Of a DNA stretch of 64,000 bases, positions 1-10,165 are shown one piece after another. The first letter of the stretch is position 1; each line of letters starts with the position of its first letter. The DNA comes from Pseudomonas brassicacearum (GTDB lineage: Bacteria; Pseudomonadota; Gammaproteobacteria; Pseudomonadales; Pseudomonadaceae). Position numbers and translations under genes: made by a program. The notes below the pieces were generated by a model. It searched no databases and had not been told where the DNA came from. It saw only the letters and a program-made list of their open reading frames with translations. The stretch covers positions 124,001-188,000 of the forward strand of contig NZ_MOBK01000001.1 in the NCBI RefSeq assembly GCF_003732265.1, in the 5' to 3' direction.

Positions 1-1066
1 CGCCGCCGATGGGAATGGCGCGCCAATCCCAATGGGCAATCAGCACCACCCCCAGCAGCGTGACCAGAAACACTTCCATGGCCCGCTCCACGAGGCCACC
101 GAAGGCGAGCATGTCACTCATCATGATGCCCGCCGCCACCTGGCCATCCTCAAGATGGTCGGTGTTGCCACGCATCGCGTGTTGCGGTTCGACATTCTGG
201 TGACCCACCACGGGCTGGACCAGGTGTTCGGCAGGCTCTTGCGATTCGCCCGTGGTGCTGACTTCGGCCTGACGCAAGCCAAGGCCGGCGGCGAACACCG
301 AGAGAAATCCATAGGCATGAATAGCTTCGGCCCCGACATAGGCCAGGGCGATCAAGGCGAGGGCGAGGTAATCATTCGGGGACAGCGTGCTGTCATCATT
401 CTGGATACGCAGCGTAAGCGTCACGCGCCCGATGCCGCGTCCCATCCAGTAACCCATGAGCAAACCGGCGGGAACGGCCCAGAGCAGGCTTTTCAGCGCC
501 CAGTGGCCCAGCCAGCCGGGATCGCCGTCGTGTTGCAACAACAGCAATCCAAGAATCACGAACGGAAAAGCAATACCGTCGTTGAGCCCGGCCTCGCCCG
601 ACAGACCGAAGCGCACTTGGTCGTCATCCCGCGCGTCGTTGACCTGTACGAGGGCAGCCAGCACTGGGTCGGTCGGTGCCAGAATCGAGCCGATCAGAAC
701 CGAGGCACCCCACGACACGCCGAAGCCATAGTGCAACAGCAAACACACGCCGCCAATGGTCAAGACCATGACCGGCCCGGCCAGCCCGAAAGCGATTCGC
801 CAGGTCTTGTCCTTGAGCGGCAGGCGCAATTTCAGACCGCAGACAAACAACGAAAAGAGCACCGCGACTTCCGTCAGGTGCTCCATCCAGTCAGCGGCGT
901 CATTGGTGTTGAGCTTCAACAAACCCAGGGCGCCCGGCCCGATGACCGCGCCCAGTACCAGGCAAACCGCCGATGTGGTCACCGGCATCCAGCGCAGATA
1001 CGACGACGTCAACGCCAGTGTCAACAGCACGGCACCCAGCACCGCCACCCATAGAATGAAGCTCAT
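1..1066 (-). CDS. CPA1-type Na+/H+ (cation:proton) antiporter, 3' end outside window
   Basis: Reading the minus strand from ATG at 1066 gives MSFILWVAVLGAVLL and then a run of hydrophobic helices that stays open to base 1, about 355 residues. The stretch GSILAPTDPVLAALVQV at about residues 125-140 matches the conserved ion-site region of the CPA1/NhaP exchanger family, and SGEAGLNDGIAFPF follows, also typical. The role expected from the family is inner-membrane exchange of Na+ or K+ for protons in pH and salt homeostasis. The C-terminal part lies beyond the window. Ion specificity cannot be read from the sequence. Confidence 0.9.
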   Translation of the reverse strand, partial: MSFILWVAVLGAVLLTLALTSSYLRWMPVTTSAVCLVLGAVIGPGALGLLKLNTNDAADWMEHLTEVAVLFSLFVCGLKLRLPLKDKTWRIAFGLAGPVMVLTIGGVCLLLHYGFGVSWGASVLIGSILAPTDPVLAALVQVNDARDDDQVRFGLSGEAGLNDGIAFPFVILGLLLLQHDGDPGWLGHWALKSLLWAVPAGLLMGYWMGRGIGRVTLTLRIQNDDSTLSPNDYLALALIALAYVGAEAIHAYGFLSVFAAGLGLRQAEVSTTGESQEPAEHLVQPVVGHQNVEPQHAMRGNTDHLEDGQVAAGIMMSDMLAFGGLVERAMEVFLVTLLGVVLIAHWDWRAIPIGG

Positions 1067-1111
1067 GTCTTAACTCGCCGGGCAGGTGGTGCGGTGCAGG
1101 AATTGATGCGA

Positions 1112-1723
1112 TCAACCAACCGTTGCGCGCAGGTATTCAGGCGACAGCAGGTTGGTCCACACCAGAATCATTTCCACCAGAATAGTCACTAAAACCAGCA
1201 GGCCAACGCCCCACACGCTCGCGGCGTACAGCAGGCCTTGTTCCTTGCGCTCGTGCATGAAGGTCGGCAAGCCGACAAACAGCAAGAACGTCGAGTAGAG
1301 CGATGCGGCGCCGAGTACGAGAATCGCCAGCCAGCGATTCGGGTACAGCCCGGCGAAGCCTGCGATAAAGAACGGCGTCACGGTGTACGCGGCAAACCCG
1401 ATGCATTGGTTGAGGGTAGGGCGTGCGTCAAAGGTGCGCGACATCCAGCGAATGAACCCGCCCATCACCGCGACGCCGGCGACAATCGTCACGTACAGCA
1501 GCACGCAAAGCTGCAGGGCACTGGCGCTGCTGAGCTTGACCGTTTCGTTCTCGGCCAGGCTCCAGCCGACGTACGTGGTCCCGATAAACAGGCACACGGC
1601 GGGGATCAAGGCGAGTAACAGCAAATGAGCGAGGTAGTGGCGCGGGTGCGCTTCTTCTTCGCGACGGATATCGGTCCACGCGAAGTTCGGTTGGGTGAAG
1701 AGCTTCACGATAGGTGCAGACAT
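1112..1723 (-). CDS. Yip1-family inner membrane protein
   Basis: 203 residues beginning MSAPIVKLFTQPNFAW. Start chosen at 1723 because GAGGAGG lies a few bases upstream; an in-frame codon at 1792 lacks such a site. A short cytosolic N-terminus with PNFAWTDIRREEE is followed by about five hydrophobic segments. This is the usual pattern of bacterial Yip1-domain proteins, whose N-terminal phrase 'P..AW..I' is common. Function in bacteria is not established. It ends 45 bases before the antiporter start on the same strand, so the two may be co-transcribed. Confidence 0.75.
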   Translation of the reverse strand: MSAPIVKLFTQPNFAWTDIRREEEAHPRHYLAHLLLLALIPAVCLFIGTTYVGWSLAENETVKLSSASALQLCVLLYVTIVAGVAVMGGFIRWMSRTFDARPTLNQCIGFAAYTVTPFFIAGFAGLYPNRWLAILVLGAASLYSTFLLFVGLPTFMHERKEQGLLYAASVWGVGLLVLVTILVEMILVWTNLLSPEYLRATVG

Positions 1724-1813
1724 GACGACCTCCTCAGCGGCCCGAAATGGGGGGCTTAATCTATTGAGGGCGGATAGTTGCCGGCGGTTCATTTTTTCGG
1801 TTGACCCCGCCCC

Positions 1814-1949
1814 CTGTAGCAGCTGCCGAAGGCTGCGTCCGGCTGCGAAGCAGTCGTGAAATCAGGCACTGCGGTATATCAGGACAACCGCGTGTACTGG
1901 GTTTGCGACTGCTGCGCAGCCGGACGCAGCCTTCGGCAGCTGCTACAGG
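1814..1949. repeat. Long intergenic inverted repeat (extragenic palindrome)
   Basis: The arm at 1814-1856 (ctgtagcagctgccgaagg...) returns as its reverse complement at 1906-1949, separated by about 50 bases. A third partial copy of cagctgctacaggg follows at about 1960-1975. It lies between two genes that are both on the minus strand. Position and structure suit a dispersed extragenic palindrome of the Pseudomonas type. It could also form a hairpin downstream of the SDR gene, but no T-tract is present. Confidence 0.7.
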
Positions 1950-1976
1950 GGCCGGTTTCGACAGCTGCTACAGGGT

Positions 1977-2834
1977 TCAAAGGATTGGCTTGCCGCCCGT
2001 GATGCCATAGCGTTGGCCAGTGATGTAACTGGCCTCGTCCGACGCCAGCAACACATAAATCGGCGCCACTTCCACCGGTTGCCCTGGCCGCCCCAGGGGC
2101 GTCTCTGAACCAAAATTCTGCACTTCGTCATCGGGCATGGTCGAGACAATCAGCGGCGTCCAGATCGGACCCGGTGCCACGCTGTTCACCCGGATGTTTT
2201 TCGGCCCAAGCATCTGCGCCAGTCCGCCGGTGAAATTGGCAATCGCGCCTTTGGTGGTGGCGTAGGCGAGGAGGGTTGGCTTGGGCAGGTCCGAGTTCAC
2301 CGAACTGGTGTTGATGATCGAACTGCCGGCCTTCATGTGCTTCAGCGCCGCCTTGCAGATCCTGAACATGGCGGTGATGTTCACATCGAAGGTCATCACC
2401 CATTCTTCATCCGTGATGTCCTCGATGCTGTCGTGGCTCATCTGAAACGCAGCGTTGTTGACCAGAATATCGATGCGCCCGAACCGCTCGACCGTCTTGT
2501 CGACCAAGGCCTGGCACTGGGATTTGTGCGCGATATCGCCGGGCAGCAGCAGGGTTTGGCGACCCGCTTCTTCTACCCAACGGGCGGTTTCCTGCGCGTC
2601 TTCGTGTTCATTCAGGTAGGCAATGGCGACATCCGCGCCTTCACGGGCGAAGGCAATGGCTACCGCGCGACCGATGCCGCTGTCGGCCCCCGTGATCAAG
2701 GCGATCTTGCCCTGTAACCGGCCCGAGCCTTTATAGGACTGCTCGCCACAGTCCGGGACCGGCTGCATTTTGCGCTGGGAACCGGGGACGGCTTGGGCTT
2801 GTTTGGGGAAGGGTGGTTTTGGATAGTCAGTCAT
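1977..2834 (-). CDS. SDR-family NAD(P)-dependent oxidoreductase
   Basis: 285 residues beginning MTDYPKPPFPKQ. ATG at 2834 is preferred, with GGAG 8-9 bases upstream; a TTG two codons earlier is less likely. A Pro-rich leader of about 40 residues precedes the Rossmann motif ALITGADSGIGRAV (about 45-58), then LVNNAAF, SSVNS and the catalytic YATTKGA. The C-terminus is YGITGGKPIL. The leader plus SDR core matches the stress-associated SDR group that includes YhdF/YhxC-type and glucose/ribitol dehydrogenase-like proteins. Substrate unknown. It is flanked by repeats on both sides and appears to be a single-gene unit. Confidence 0.9.
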   Translation of the reverse strand: MTDYPKPPFPKQAQAVPGSQRKMQPVPDCGEQSYKGSGRLQGKIALITGADSGIGRAVAIAFAREGADVAIAYLNEHEDAQETARWVEEAGRQTLLLPGDIAHKSQCQALVDKTVERFGRIDILVNNAAFQMSHDSIEDITDEEWVMTFDVNITAMFRICKAALKHMKAGSSIINTSSVNSDLPKPTLLAYATTKGAIANFTGGLAQMLGPKNIRVNSVAPGPIWTPLIVSTMPDDEVQNFGSETPLGRPGQPVEVAPIYVLLASDEASYITGQRYGITGGKPIL

Positions 2835-2943
2835 CTTCAATCTCCGGGTTCAAGGCAACGGGTCAAAGGGTTGACCCTGGGGTTTTGTCTTGAGTTCGGT
2901 TGGATTTCAGCTGCCGATAATCCAAATTTCCCACAAATCCCAA

Positions 2944-3033
2944 TGTGGGAGCGGGCTTGCTCGCGAATGCGGTATATCAGTCAACATCACTGGTGACAGG
3001 AAAACCGCATTCGCGAGCAAGCCCGCTCCCACA
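2944..3033. repeat. 90-bp inverted repeat, family copy 1
   Basis: Starts tgtgggagcgggcttgctcg and ends with its reverse complement cgagcaagcccgctcccaca. The arms continue to gcgaatgcggt/accgcattcgc around a loop of about 30 bases. Same length (90 bases) and design as copies at 4271, 24280 and 59227. It lies between the SDR gene and the MalY-type gene, both on the minus strand. Confidence 0.9.
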
Positions 3034-3061
3034 GGGGATTTGTGTTGTTACTGAGAGAGGA

Positions 3062-4216
3062 TCAGGCCTTGCGATTGCGCAAGCTGCGCTCCATCCGCGC
3101 AATACCCTCTTCGAGCAATGCCCGTGGGCAGCCGAAGTTCAGGCGTACGAACTGCCCGGCGTCATCGCCGAAGTCCAGGCCCGGGCTCAAACCGACTTTG
3201 GCTTGCTCGAGGAAGAACTGCTGCGGGTTGTCCAGGCCCAGCGCCGAGCAATCGAGCCACGCCAGGTAGGTGCTTTGCGGCACGTTCATGCTGACGCCCG
3301 GCAGGCGGGTGCGAACGGCGTCGACGAGGTAATCGCGGTTGCTTTGCAGGTACGCGCTCAGCTCCGCCAGCCATGGCCCGGCCTCGCTGTAGGCGACGCG
3401 AGTGGCTTCCAGGCCCAGCGGGTTGACGCTGTCGACCATGCCGCAACGGGCGTGGTTGACCTTCTCGCGCAGGGCGCGGTCCTGAATGATCATGAACGAG
3501 GTTTTCAGGCCGGCGATGTTGTAGGCCTTGCTCGCCGACATCAGCGTGATCGTGCGCCGGGCGATGTCCGCACTCAGGGTTGCCATCGGCACATGCTTGC
3601 GCCCGTCGAAGCACAGCTCGGCGTGGATTTCGTCCGAGATGATCCAGGCACCCTGTTCCAGGCAGATGTCGGCAATCGCTTGCAGTTCTTCGCGCGGGAA
3701 GGCTTTGCCCAGCGGGTTGTGCGGGTTGCTCAGCAGCAATGCGCCGCCACCTTGCAGCGACTGGCTGAGGGTGGCGAGCGGCGTGGTGTAGGTGCCGTCG
3801 GCCTGCGCATCGAAATTCAGCTCGACCTTGTTCAGGCCCCAATGACCCGGGGCATGACGCAGCGGCGGATAGTTGGGCACTTGCACCACGACGTTCTGTG
3901 GCGGCTGGACCAGCGCTTTGAGGGCCATGTTGAAACCCGATTCAACCCCCGGCAGGAAGATCAGCTCTTGCGGCTCGACGCGCCAGGCATATTTGTTCCA
4001 GAGGTCGGCGACGATGGCATCGCGCAGGTCATCCGGGGCCACGCTGTAGCCGACCATCGGGTGTTCCAGGCGTTTTTGCAGGGCCCGGATGATCATCGGC
4101 GGCGCGGCAAAATCCATGTCGGCCACCCACATCGGCAGCACGTCGACCGGGTAGCGGCTCCATTTGGTGCTACCGGTGTTATGGCGGTCGAACACCTGAT
4201 CAAAATCGAAAGTCAT
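3062..4216 (-). CDS. MalY/PatB-family PLP aminotransferase (C-S beta-lyase)
   Basis: 384 residues beginning MTFDFDQVFDRHNTGSTKW. Start at 4216 is chosen because the protein family begins here; upstream codons run through the repeat at 4271. Features seen: PMWVADMDF (about 30-38), typical of MalY/PatB cystathionine beta-lyases; NPHNPLGK; ISDEIHAEL; and MSASKAYNIAGLKTS with the PLP-binding lysine. Family members cleave cystathionine or related C-S bonds to a thiol, pyruvate and ammonia. The enzyme is expected to be cytosolic and stands alone between two repeat copies. Confidence 0.9.
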   Translation of the reverse strand: MTFDFDQVFDRHNTGSTKWSRYPVDVLPMWVADMDFAAPPMIIRALQKRLEHPMVGYSVAPDDLRDAIVADLWNKYAWRVEPQELIFLPGVESGFNMALKALVQPPQNVVVQVPNYPPLRHAPGHWGLNKVELNFDAQADGTYTTPLATLSQSLQGGGALLLSNPHNPLGKAFPREELQAIADICLEQGAWIISDEIHAELCFDGRKHVPMATLSADIARRTITLMSASKAYNIAGLKTSFMIIQDRALREKVNHARCGMVDSVNPLGLEATRVAYSEAGPWLAELSAYLQSNRDYLVDAVRTRLPGVSMNVPQSTYLAWLDCSALGLDNPQQFFLEQAKVGLSPGLDFGDDAGQFVRLNFGCPRALLEEGIARMERSLRNRKA

Positions 4217-4270
4217 GCGCGGTCTCGTGAAAGCAGGATTGGAATGGTGACCATGATAATCGCCAAGCCC

Positions 4271-4360
4271 TGTGGGAGCGAGCCTGCTCGCGATGAGGCC
4301 GGTACAGTCGGCATTGATGTTGTCTGATCGACCGCTATCGCGAGCAGGCTCGCTCCCACA
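4271..4360. repeat. 90-bp inverted repeat, family copy 2
   Basis: Outer arms tgtgggagcgagcctgctcg and cgagcaggctcgctcccaca are perfect reverse complements. The inner part of the stem is less perfect than in the other copies. It fills much of the gap 4217-4526 between the divergent MalY-type gene and fdnG; I see nothing else in that gap except the fdnG ribosome binding site. Confidence 0.9.
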
Positions 4361-4526
4361 GGTTCGGTGGTGTGGCGGGTATCGGGTGGGTGCCCGACGG
4401 TCGGTTTTCACACCGGGCACGCCTGGGTTGTCTAGAGTTTCAAGTGTCGGCAGCCCGGCTGCCGCCACCGTGATTGATTGAAAAGTCCGGCAAAGTCCCG
4501 GATTTCCACCTGATCAGGAGTGCACG

Positions 4527-7500
4527 ATGGACCTCAGCCGTCGTCAGTTCTTCAAGGTCGCTGGTATCGGCCTTGCAGGCTCGAGCCTGGGCGCGTTGGG
4601 CATGGCCCCCACGCTGGCCTTCGCCGAGCAGGTGCGCCACTTCAAGCTTGCCGCCACCCATGAAACCCGCAACACCTGCCCGTATTGCTCGGTCGGTTGC
4701 GGTTTGATCATGTACAGCCAGGGCGATACAGCCAAGAACGTCGCGCAAAGCATCATCCACATCGAAGGTGACGCCGACCACCCGGTCAACCGCGGCACCC
4801 TGTGCCCCAAAGGCGCGGGCCTGCTGGATTTCATTCACAGCCCCGGTCGCCTGCAATACCCGCAGGTGCGCAAGCCCGGCAGCAGCGAATGGACACGCAT
4901 CTCCTGGGATGAAGCGCTGGATCGCGTCGTCGACCTGATGAAGGCCGACCGCGACGCCAACTTCATCGAGAAGAATGCGCAAGGCCAAACGGTGAACCGC
5001 TGGCTGACCACCGGTTTCCTCGCGGCATCGGCAGCGTCCAACGAAGCGGGCTACATCACCCACAAGGTCATTCGCAGTCTCGGCATGCTGGGGTTTGATA
5101 ACCAGGCGCGTGTCTGACACGGCCCGACGGTGGCAAGTCTTGCCCCGACGTACGGCCGTGGTGCCATGACCAATACCTGGACCGATATCGCCAACGCGAA
5201 TCTGGTGCTGGTAATGGGCGGCAACGCAGCAGAAGCGCACCCGTGCGGTTTCAAATGGGTGACGGAAGCCAAGGCGCATAACAAGGCGCGGCTGATCGTG
5301 GTCGACCCGCGATTCACCCGCACGGCCTCGGTGGCCGACTATTACGCGCCGATTCGCACCGGCACCGACATCGCCTTCATGGGCGGTCTGATCAATTACC
5401 TGCTGACCGAGGACAAGATCCAGCACGAATACGTGCGCAACTACACCGACGTGTCGTTCATCGTCAAAGCCGGTTATGGCTTTGAAGACGGGATCTTCAG
5501 CGGTTACGACGTGGCCAAGCGCAGCTACACCGACAAGTCCGGCTGGGGCTATGAACTCGGTGAGGACGGCTTCGTCAAGGTCGACCCGACCCTGCAAGAC
5601 CCACACTGCGTCTATCAACTGATGAAGCAGCATTACAGCCGCTACAACATCGACCTGGCGAGCCAGATTTGTGGGATGCCGGTCGACGCCATGCAGAAGA
5701 TCTGGGATGAGATTGCCACGTGCTCGGTGCCGGGCAAGACCATGACCATCCTCTATGCGCTGGGCTGGACCCAGCACTCGATCGGCTCGCAGATCATCCG
5801 CAGCGCGGCAATGGTGCAATTGCTGCTGGGCAACGTCGGCATGCCCGGCGGGGGTGTGAACGCCTTGCGCGGACACTCCAACATCCAGGGCCTGACTGAC
5901 CTCGGGTTGCTGTCCAACGCGCTGCCGGGTTACCTCACCTTGCCGACCGACGCCGAACAGGACTACGCCGCCTACATCACCAAACGCACGCAAAAACCAT
6001 TGCGTCCGGGGCAGTTGTCCTACTGGCAGAACTACAGCAAATTCCACGTCAGCCTGATGAAAGCCTGGTACGGCGGCAACGCCACGGCCGAGAACAATTG
6101 GGCGTACGACTACCTGCCGAAACTGGACATCCCCAACTACGACATCCTCAAAGTGTTCGACTTGATGGGCCAGGGCAAGGTCAATGGCTACATGTGCCAG
6201 GGCTTCAACCCCATCGCGGCGTTGCCCGACAAGAACCGGGTGATGGCGGCGCTGGCCAAGTTGAAATGGCTGGTGGTGATGGACCCGCTGTCCACCGAGA
6301 CCTCGGAATTCTGGCGCAATGTCGGGCCGTACAACGATGTGAAAAGCGCCGACATCCAGACCGAAGTGATTCGCCTGCCCACCACTTGTTTTGCCGAAGA
6401 AGACGGCTCGCTGGTCAACAGCAGTCGCTGGCTGCAATGGCACTGGAAAGGCGCGGATGGACCGGGCGAGGCGCAAACCGACATCCGGATCATGGCTGAA
6501 CTGTTCCTGCGTTTGCGTCAACGTTATGAGGCGAAAGGCGGCGCCTATCCCGATCCGATCCTCAAACTGTCGTGGCAGTACAAGATCCCCGACGAACCCT
6601 CACCGGAAGAACTGGCCAAGGAAATCAACGGCTACGCCACTGCTGACTTCACCGACGCCACGGGTGCGGCGATCAAGGGCAATGCGCAACTGGCCGCGTT
6701 CAGCCAGCTCAAGGACGACGGCAGCACCGCGTCCGGTTGCTGGATTTTCTGTGGCAGCTGGACCGAAACCGGCAACCAGATGGCCCGGCGCGACAACAGC
6801 GATCCGTATGGCATGCACCAGCACCAAGGCTGGGCCTGGGCGTGGCCGGCGAATCGGCGGATTCTCTACAACCGCGCCTCGGCCGATCCACAAGGCCAGC
6901 CATGGGACCCGAAAAAACGCCTGGTGTGGTGGAACGGCAAGGTGTGGGGCGGCACCGACGTGCCCGACTACAAGGCCGATGTGCCACCGGAAGCGGGGAT
7001 GAATCCGTTCATCATGAACCCCGAAGGCGTGGCGCGGTTCTTCGCCGTCGACAAGATGAACGAAGGCCCGTTCCCCGAGCATTACGAGCCGTTCGAGACG
7101 CCGATCGGCATCAACCCGCTGCACCCGACCAATAAAAAAGCCACGAGCAACCCGGCGGCGCGGATCTTCGATTCGGTGTGGGATTCCCTCGGCGTGGCCA
7201 AGGATTACCCGTACGCGGCCACCAGTTACCGCTTGACCGAGCATTTCCACTTCTGGAGCAAGCACTGCAAGCTCAACGCGATTGCCCAACCGGAGCAGTT
7301 CGTCGAAATCGGCGAAGTGCTGGCCAAGGAAAAAGGCATCGTCGCCGGCGACCGGGTGCGGGTCAGCAGCAAGCGCGGGCACATTGAAGCGGTGGCGGTG
7401 GTGACCAAGCGGATTCGTCCGCTGCAGGTCAACAATCAAGTGGTGCACCAGATCGGTATCCCGCTGCACTGGGGGTTTACCGGGCTCACGCGTCACGGTT

Positions 7501-7592
7501 ACCTGACCAACACCCTGGTGCCGTTCCTCGGCGATGGCAACACACAGACCCCGGAATCCAAGTCATTCCTGGTCAACGTGGAGAAAGTCTAA
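4527..7592 (+). CDS. fdnG: Formate dehydrogenase-N alpha subunit, selenoprotein (in-frame UGA = Sec197)
   Basis: 1,021 residues when TGA at 5115-5117 is read as selenocysteine, close to the length of E. coli FdnG/FdoG (about 1,015). ATG at 4527 has AGGAG upstream. The N-terminus MDLSRRQFFK is a Tat export signal. The [4Fe-4S] site is Cys51, Cys54, Cys58 and Cys93 (CPYCSVGC, GTLCPKGAG). The UGA sits at the catalytic position, followed by HGPTVA, as in known FdnG. Downstream the reading frame is unbroken with the molybdopterin-binding domains. The enzyme oxidises formate in the periplasm using a bis-MGD Mo or W centre and passes electrons to the beta and gamma subunits encoded directly downstream. 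Confidence 0.97.
5115..5147 (+). promoter_or_regulatory. Sec UGA codon and bacterial SECIS hairpin in fdnG
   Basis: After the UGA at 5115, the apical hairpin is GG, bulged T5131, GGC, loop AAGTCTT, GCC, CC (5129-5146). The bulged U falls at position 17 counted from the U of UGA. This agrees with the U17 known to be needed for SelB binding in E. coli fdhF/fdnG, and the loop keeps the GUCU core. This makes UGA decoding by SelB and tRNA-Sec, both encoded 6-8 kb downstream, the clear reading rather than a frameshift or stop. Confidence 0.9.
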
Positions 7593-8531
7593 ATGGCCAG
7601 CCAAGACATCATTGCCCGTTCGGCCACCACGACTGTCCCGCCTTCGGTGCGCAATCAGGAGGAAGTAGCCAAGCTGATCGACACCACCAAGTGCATCGGC
7701 TGCAAGGCGTGTCAGGTCGCCTGCTCAGAATGGAATGAGCTGCGCGACGACGTCGGTCACAACCTCGGCACCTACGACAACCCGCAGGACCTGAGCGCAG
7801 AAACCTGGACCCTGATGCGCTTCACCGAGCATGAAACCGACGCCGGCAACCTCGAGTGGCTGATCCGCAAGGATGGCTGCATGCACTGCGCCGAACCCGG
7901 TTGCCTGGCGGCGTGCCCCAGCCCCGGCGCGATCATCAAGCACGCCAACGGCATTGTCGATTTCAACCAGGACCATTGCATCGGCTGCGGTTATTGCATC
8001 ACCGGTTGCCCGTTCAATATTCCGCGGATCTCGCAAAAGGATCACAAGGCGTACAAATGCACCTTGTGTTCGGACCGGGTTGAAGTCGGGCTGGAACCGG
8101 CCTGCGTGAAAACCTGCCCGACCGGCGCCATCGTCTTCGGCACCAAGGAAGACATGAAGGAACACGCGGCCGAACGGATCGTCGATCTGAAAAGCCGTGG
8201 CTTCGACAACGCCGGCCTGTACGACCCGGCCGGTGTCGGTGGCACTCACGTGATGTACGTGCTGCACCACGCCGACACGCCGCAGCTGTACGCCGGGCTG
8301 GCGAAAGACCCGGAGATCAGTCCGTTGGTGGGCTTGTGGAAAGGCGTGAGCAAACCTTTGGGGTTGTTGGCAATGGGCCTGGCGGTGCTGGCCGGGTTCT
8401 TCCACTACGTGCGCATCGGGCCGCAGGTGGTGGAAGAGGATGAGTTGCCGCCGCCGCTTAAAGATCCTGCCGTGCACGAAGTCGATCCATCGGTGCATAC
8501 CTTTGATCCGCGCAGGGAGGACAGACCATGA
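7593..8531 (+). CDS. fdxH: Formate dehydrogenase-N iron-sulfur (beta) subunit
   Basis: 312 residues. ATG directly abuts the fdnG stop codon. Four ferredoxin-type cysteine clusters are visible: [53 protein letters not shown]; and YKCTLCSDR with [10 protein letters not shown]. Near the C-terminus [17 protein letters not shown] is a single transmembrane helix that anchors the subunit, as in E. coli FdnH. It carries electrons from the alpha subunit across to the haem-containing gamma subunit. Its end overlaps the gamma start by four bases (ATGA), showing a coupled operon. Confidence 0.96.
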   Translation: MASQDIIARSATTTVPPSVRNQEEVAKLIDTTKCIGCKACQVACSEWNELRDDVGHNLGTYDNPQDLSAETWTLMRFTEHETDAGNLEWLIRKDGCMHCAEPGCLAACPSPGAIIKHANGIVDFNQDHCIGCGYCITGCPFNIPRISQKDHKAYKCTLCSDRVEVGLEPACVKTCPTGAIVFGTKEDMKEHAAERIVDLKSRGFDNAGLYDPAGVGGTHVMYVLHHADTPQLYAGLAKDPEISPLVGLWKGVSKPLGLLAMGLAVLAGFFHYVRIGPQVVEEDELPPPLKDPAVHEVDPSVHTFDPRREDRP

Positions 8532-9181
8532 GCCGCAAACAGATCCTGCGCTACACCGCCGGCCAGCGCACCAATCACTGGCTGGTGGCGATCCTGTTTT
8601 TCATGGCGGCACTGTCCGGACTGGCGCTGTTTCATCCGGCGCTGTTCTGGCTCAGCAACCTGTTTGGCGGCGGCCCGTGGACGCGGATCCTGCATCCCTT
8701 CATGGGCGTGTTGATGTTCGTGCTGTTCCTCGGGCTGGTGTTTCGCTTCTGGCGGGCCAACTTTTTCATCCGTAACGACGGTTTGTGGCTCAAGCGGATC
8801 GACAAGGTCATTCAAAACGAGGAGGAGGGCGTGCCACCCATTGGCAAGTACAACCCCGGACAGAAGCTGCTGTTCTGGACTTTGTTGGCCTGCATGCTCG
8901 CGCTGTTGTTGACCGGATTGGTGATCTGGCGCGCGTATTTCAGCGTTTATTTCGGCATCACCGCGATTCGCTGGGCGATGCTGTTGCATGCGTTGGCGGG
9001 GTTTGTGCTGGTGCTCAGCATCATCATCCATATCTACGCCGGGATCTGGATCAAGGGCTCGGTCGGCGCCATGGTGCATGGCTGGGTCAGCCGCGCCTGG
9101 GCGAAGAAACACCATGAACTCTGGTACCGCGAAGTGACGCGCGACGAACGTCCCGACCCGCCGATCAGTAAAAAAGGATAA
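8528..9181 (+). CDS. fdnI: Formate dehydrogenase-N cytochrome b (gamma) subunit
   Basis: 217 residues, starting in an ATGA overlap with the beta gene. It has four hydrophobic helices (for example [34 protein letters not shown] and [20 protein letters not shown]) and several histidines suited to haem b ligation, including RTNHW near residue 18 and [10 protein letters not shown]. It is the family membrane anchor that hands electrons from formate to the quinone pool. The length is normal for FdnI/FdoI. The C-terminal tail is charged and cytosolic. Confidence 0.95.
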   Translation: MSRKQILRYTAGQRTNHWLVAILFFMAALSGLALFHPALFWLSNLFGGGPWTRILHPFMGVLMFVLFLGLVFRFWRANFFIRNDGLWLKRIDKVIQNEEEGVPPIGKYNPGQKLLFWTLLACMLALLLTGLVIWRAYFSVYFGITAIRWAMLLHALAGFVLVLSIIIHIYAGIWIKGSVGAMVHGWVSRAWAKKHHELWYREVTRDERPDPPISKKG

Positions 9182-9185
9182 GCAC

Positions 9186-10112
9186 TTGGCGACGATTCTT
9201 GAACCTGGAGAGATTGAAGCGGCGGCGAGTTCACCGCCGTTTCTGTACTTGCCGCCGCACAACCTGTTCACCTTGCGCGCCTTACGGCTGGAGCATTTGG
9301 CCGAGGGCCATCCGCTGGCCGATTACCTGCGCCTGATCGCCGGTTTGTGTCATGTGCAGCAGCGTTTGATCGACGATCCGCCGGTCACCACCTTGCCTGA
9401 TCCCGAACGCATCAAAGTCTGCCAGGCGCACGGTCTGCCACCGTTGGCCGCCGACACGCTGGTGCGCGAGGGTCATTGGTTGCCGTACCTCGACGCCTTG
9501 TTGCAGCACTACCCGCCAGCGCCGCAACCGGCGGTAGCAAAAGCCCTGGCAACGTTGCGCAGTACCGACGCCGGGCAACGCAAAGCCTGGGCGGTGGCCT
9601 TGGTCAGCGGCCAGTTCACGCTGCTGCCCGCCGCGCTGGTGCCGTTTCTCGGCGCCGCGTTGCAAGCGGCCTGGAGTCACTGGCTGCTGAGCACACCAGA
9701 CCTTTCGCTGAAACCCGGCGACAGCCTCAATCAATGCCCGGCCTGCGGTTCGCCGGCGATGGCCGGGGTGATTCGCCATCGCGGCAAACATAACGGTTTG
9801 CGTTATCTGGTGTGCTCGCTGTGTGCCTGCGAATGGCACGTGGTGCGGGTCAAGTGCGTGTACTGCGAACAGAGCAAAGGCCTGGAATACGTCAGCCTCG
9901 ATGACGACCGCCACGCCGCCAATCAAGCGCCATTGCGCGCCGAAACCTGCCCCGGTTGTCGCAGTTACCTCAAGCAGCTGTACCTGGAAAACGATGCTGA
10001 AGCCGAAGCGTTGTCGGCGGATCTGGCCAGCCTGATGCTCGACATGCGCCTGGAACAGGAGGGCTACCTGCGTCCGGCGCCCAATCTGCTGCTGGCACCC
10101 GGCGGCGACTAA
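9186..10112 (+). CDS. fdhE: Formate dehydrogenase accessory protein FdhE
   Basis: 308 residues, apparently starting at TTG 9186 with AAGGATAA just upstream, four bases after the gamma stop. It contains the cysteine pairs [21 protein letters not shown] and CPGCRSYLK in the C-terminal half. These are the rubredoxin-like metal sites of FdhE, a cytosolic protein needed for maturation of respiratory formate dehydrogenases. Being fifth-gear in the same operon as its client enzyme supports the call. The TTG start is an inference; no ATG nearby keeps the N-terminus. Confidence 0.93.
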   Translation: MATILEPGEIEAAASSPPFLYLPPHNLFTLRALRLEHLAEGHPLADYLRLIAGLCHVQQRLIDDPPVTTLPDPERIKVCQAHGLPPLAADTLVREGHWLPYLDALLQHYPPAPQPAVAKALATLRSTDAGQRKAWAVALVSGQFTLLPAALVPFLGAALQAAWSHWLLSTPDLSLKPGDSLNQCPACGSPAMAGVIRHRGKHNGLRYLVCSLCACEWHVVRVKCVYCEQSKGLEYVSLDDDRHAANQAPLRAETCPGCRSYLKQLYLENDAEAEALSADLASLMLDMRLEQEGYLRPAPNLLLAPGGD

Positions 10113-10165
10113 ACACTCAGCGGCTACACTCAGGCGCGACGGTCAATCGTTTCCAGGAGCGCCTG

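Noticed and set aside
32-1054. Long open frame on the plus strand over the antiporter gene
   Set aside because: Composition is His/Gln/Arg-rich and without any motif; the minus-strand frame gives a clear CPA1 antiporter.
5115-5117. Nonsense mutation in fdnG
   Set aside because: Position, following residues and SECIS hairpin match selenocysteine decoding, and SelA, SelB and tRNA-Sec are encoded downstream.
4440-6521. 693-codon open frame antisense to fdnG
   Set aside because: It is a high-GC shadow of fdnG; the fdnG product has complete motifs.
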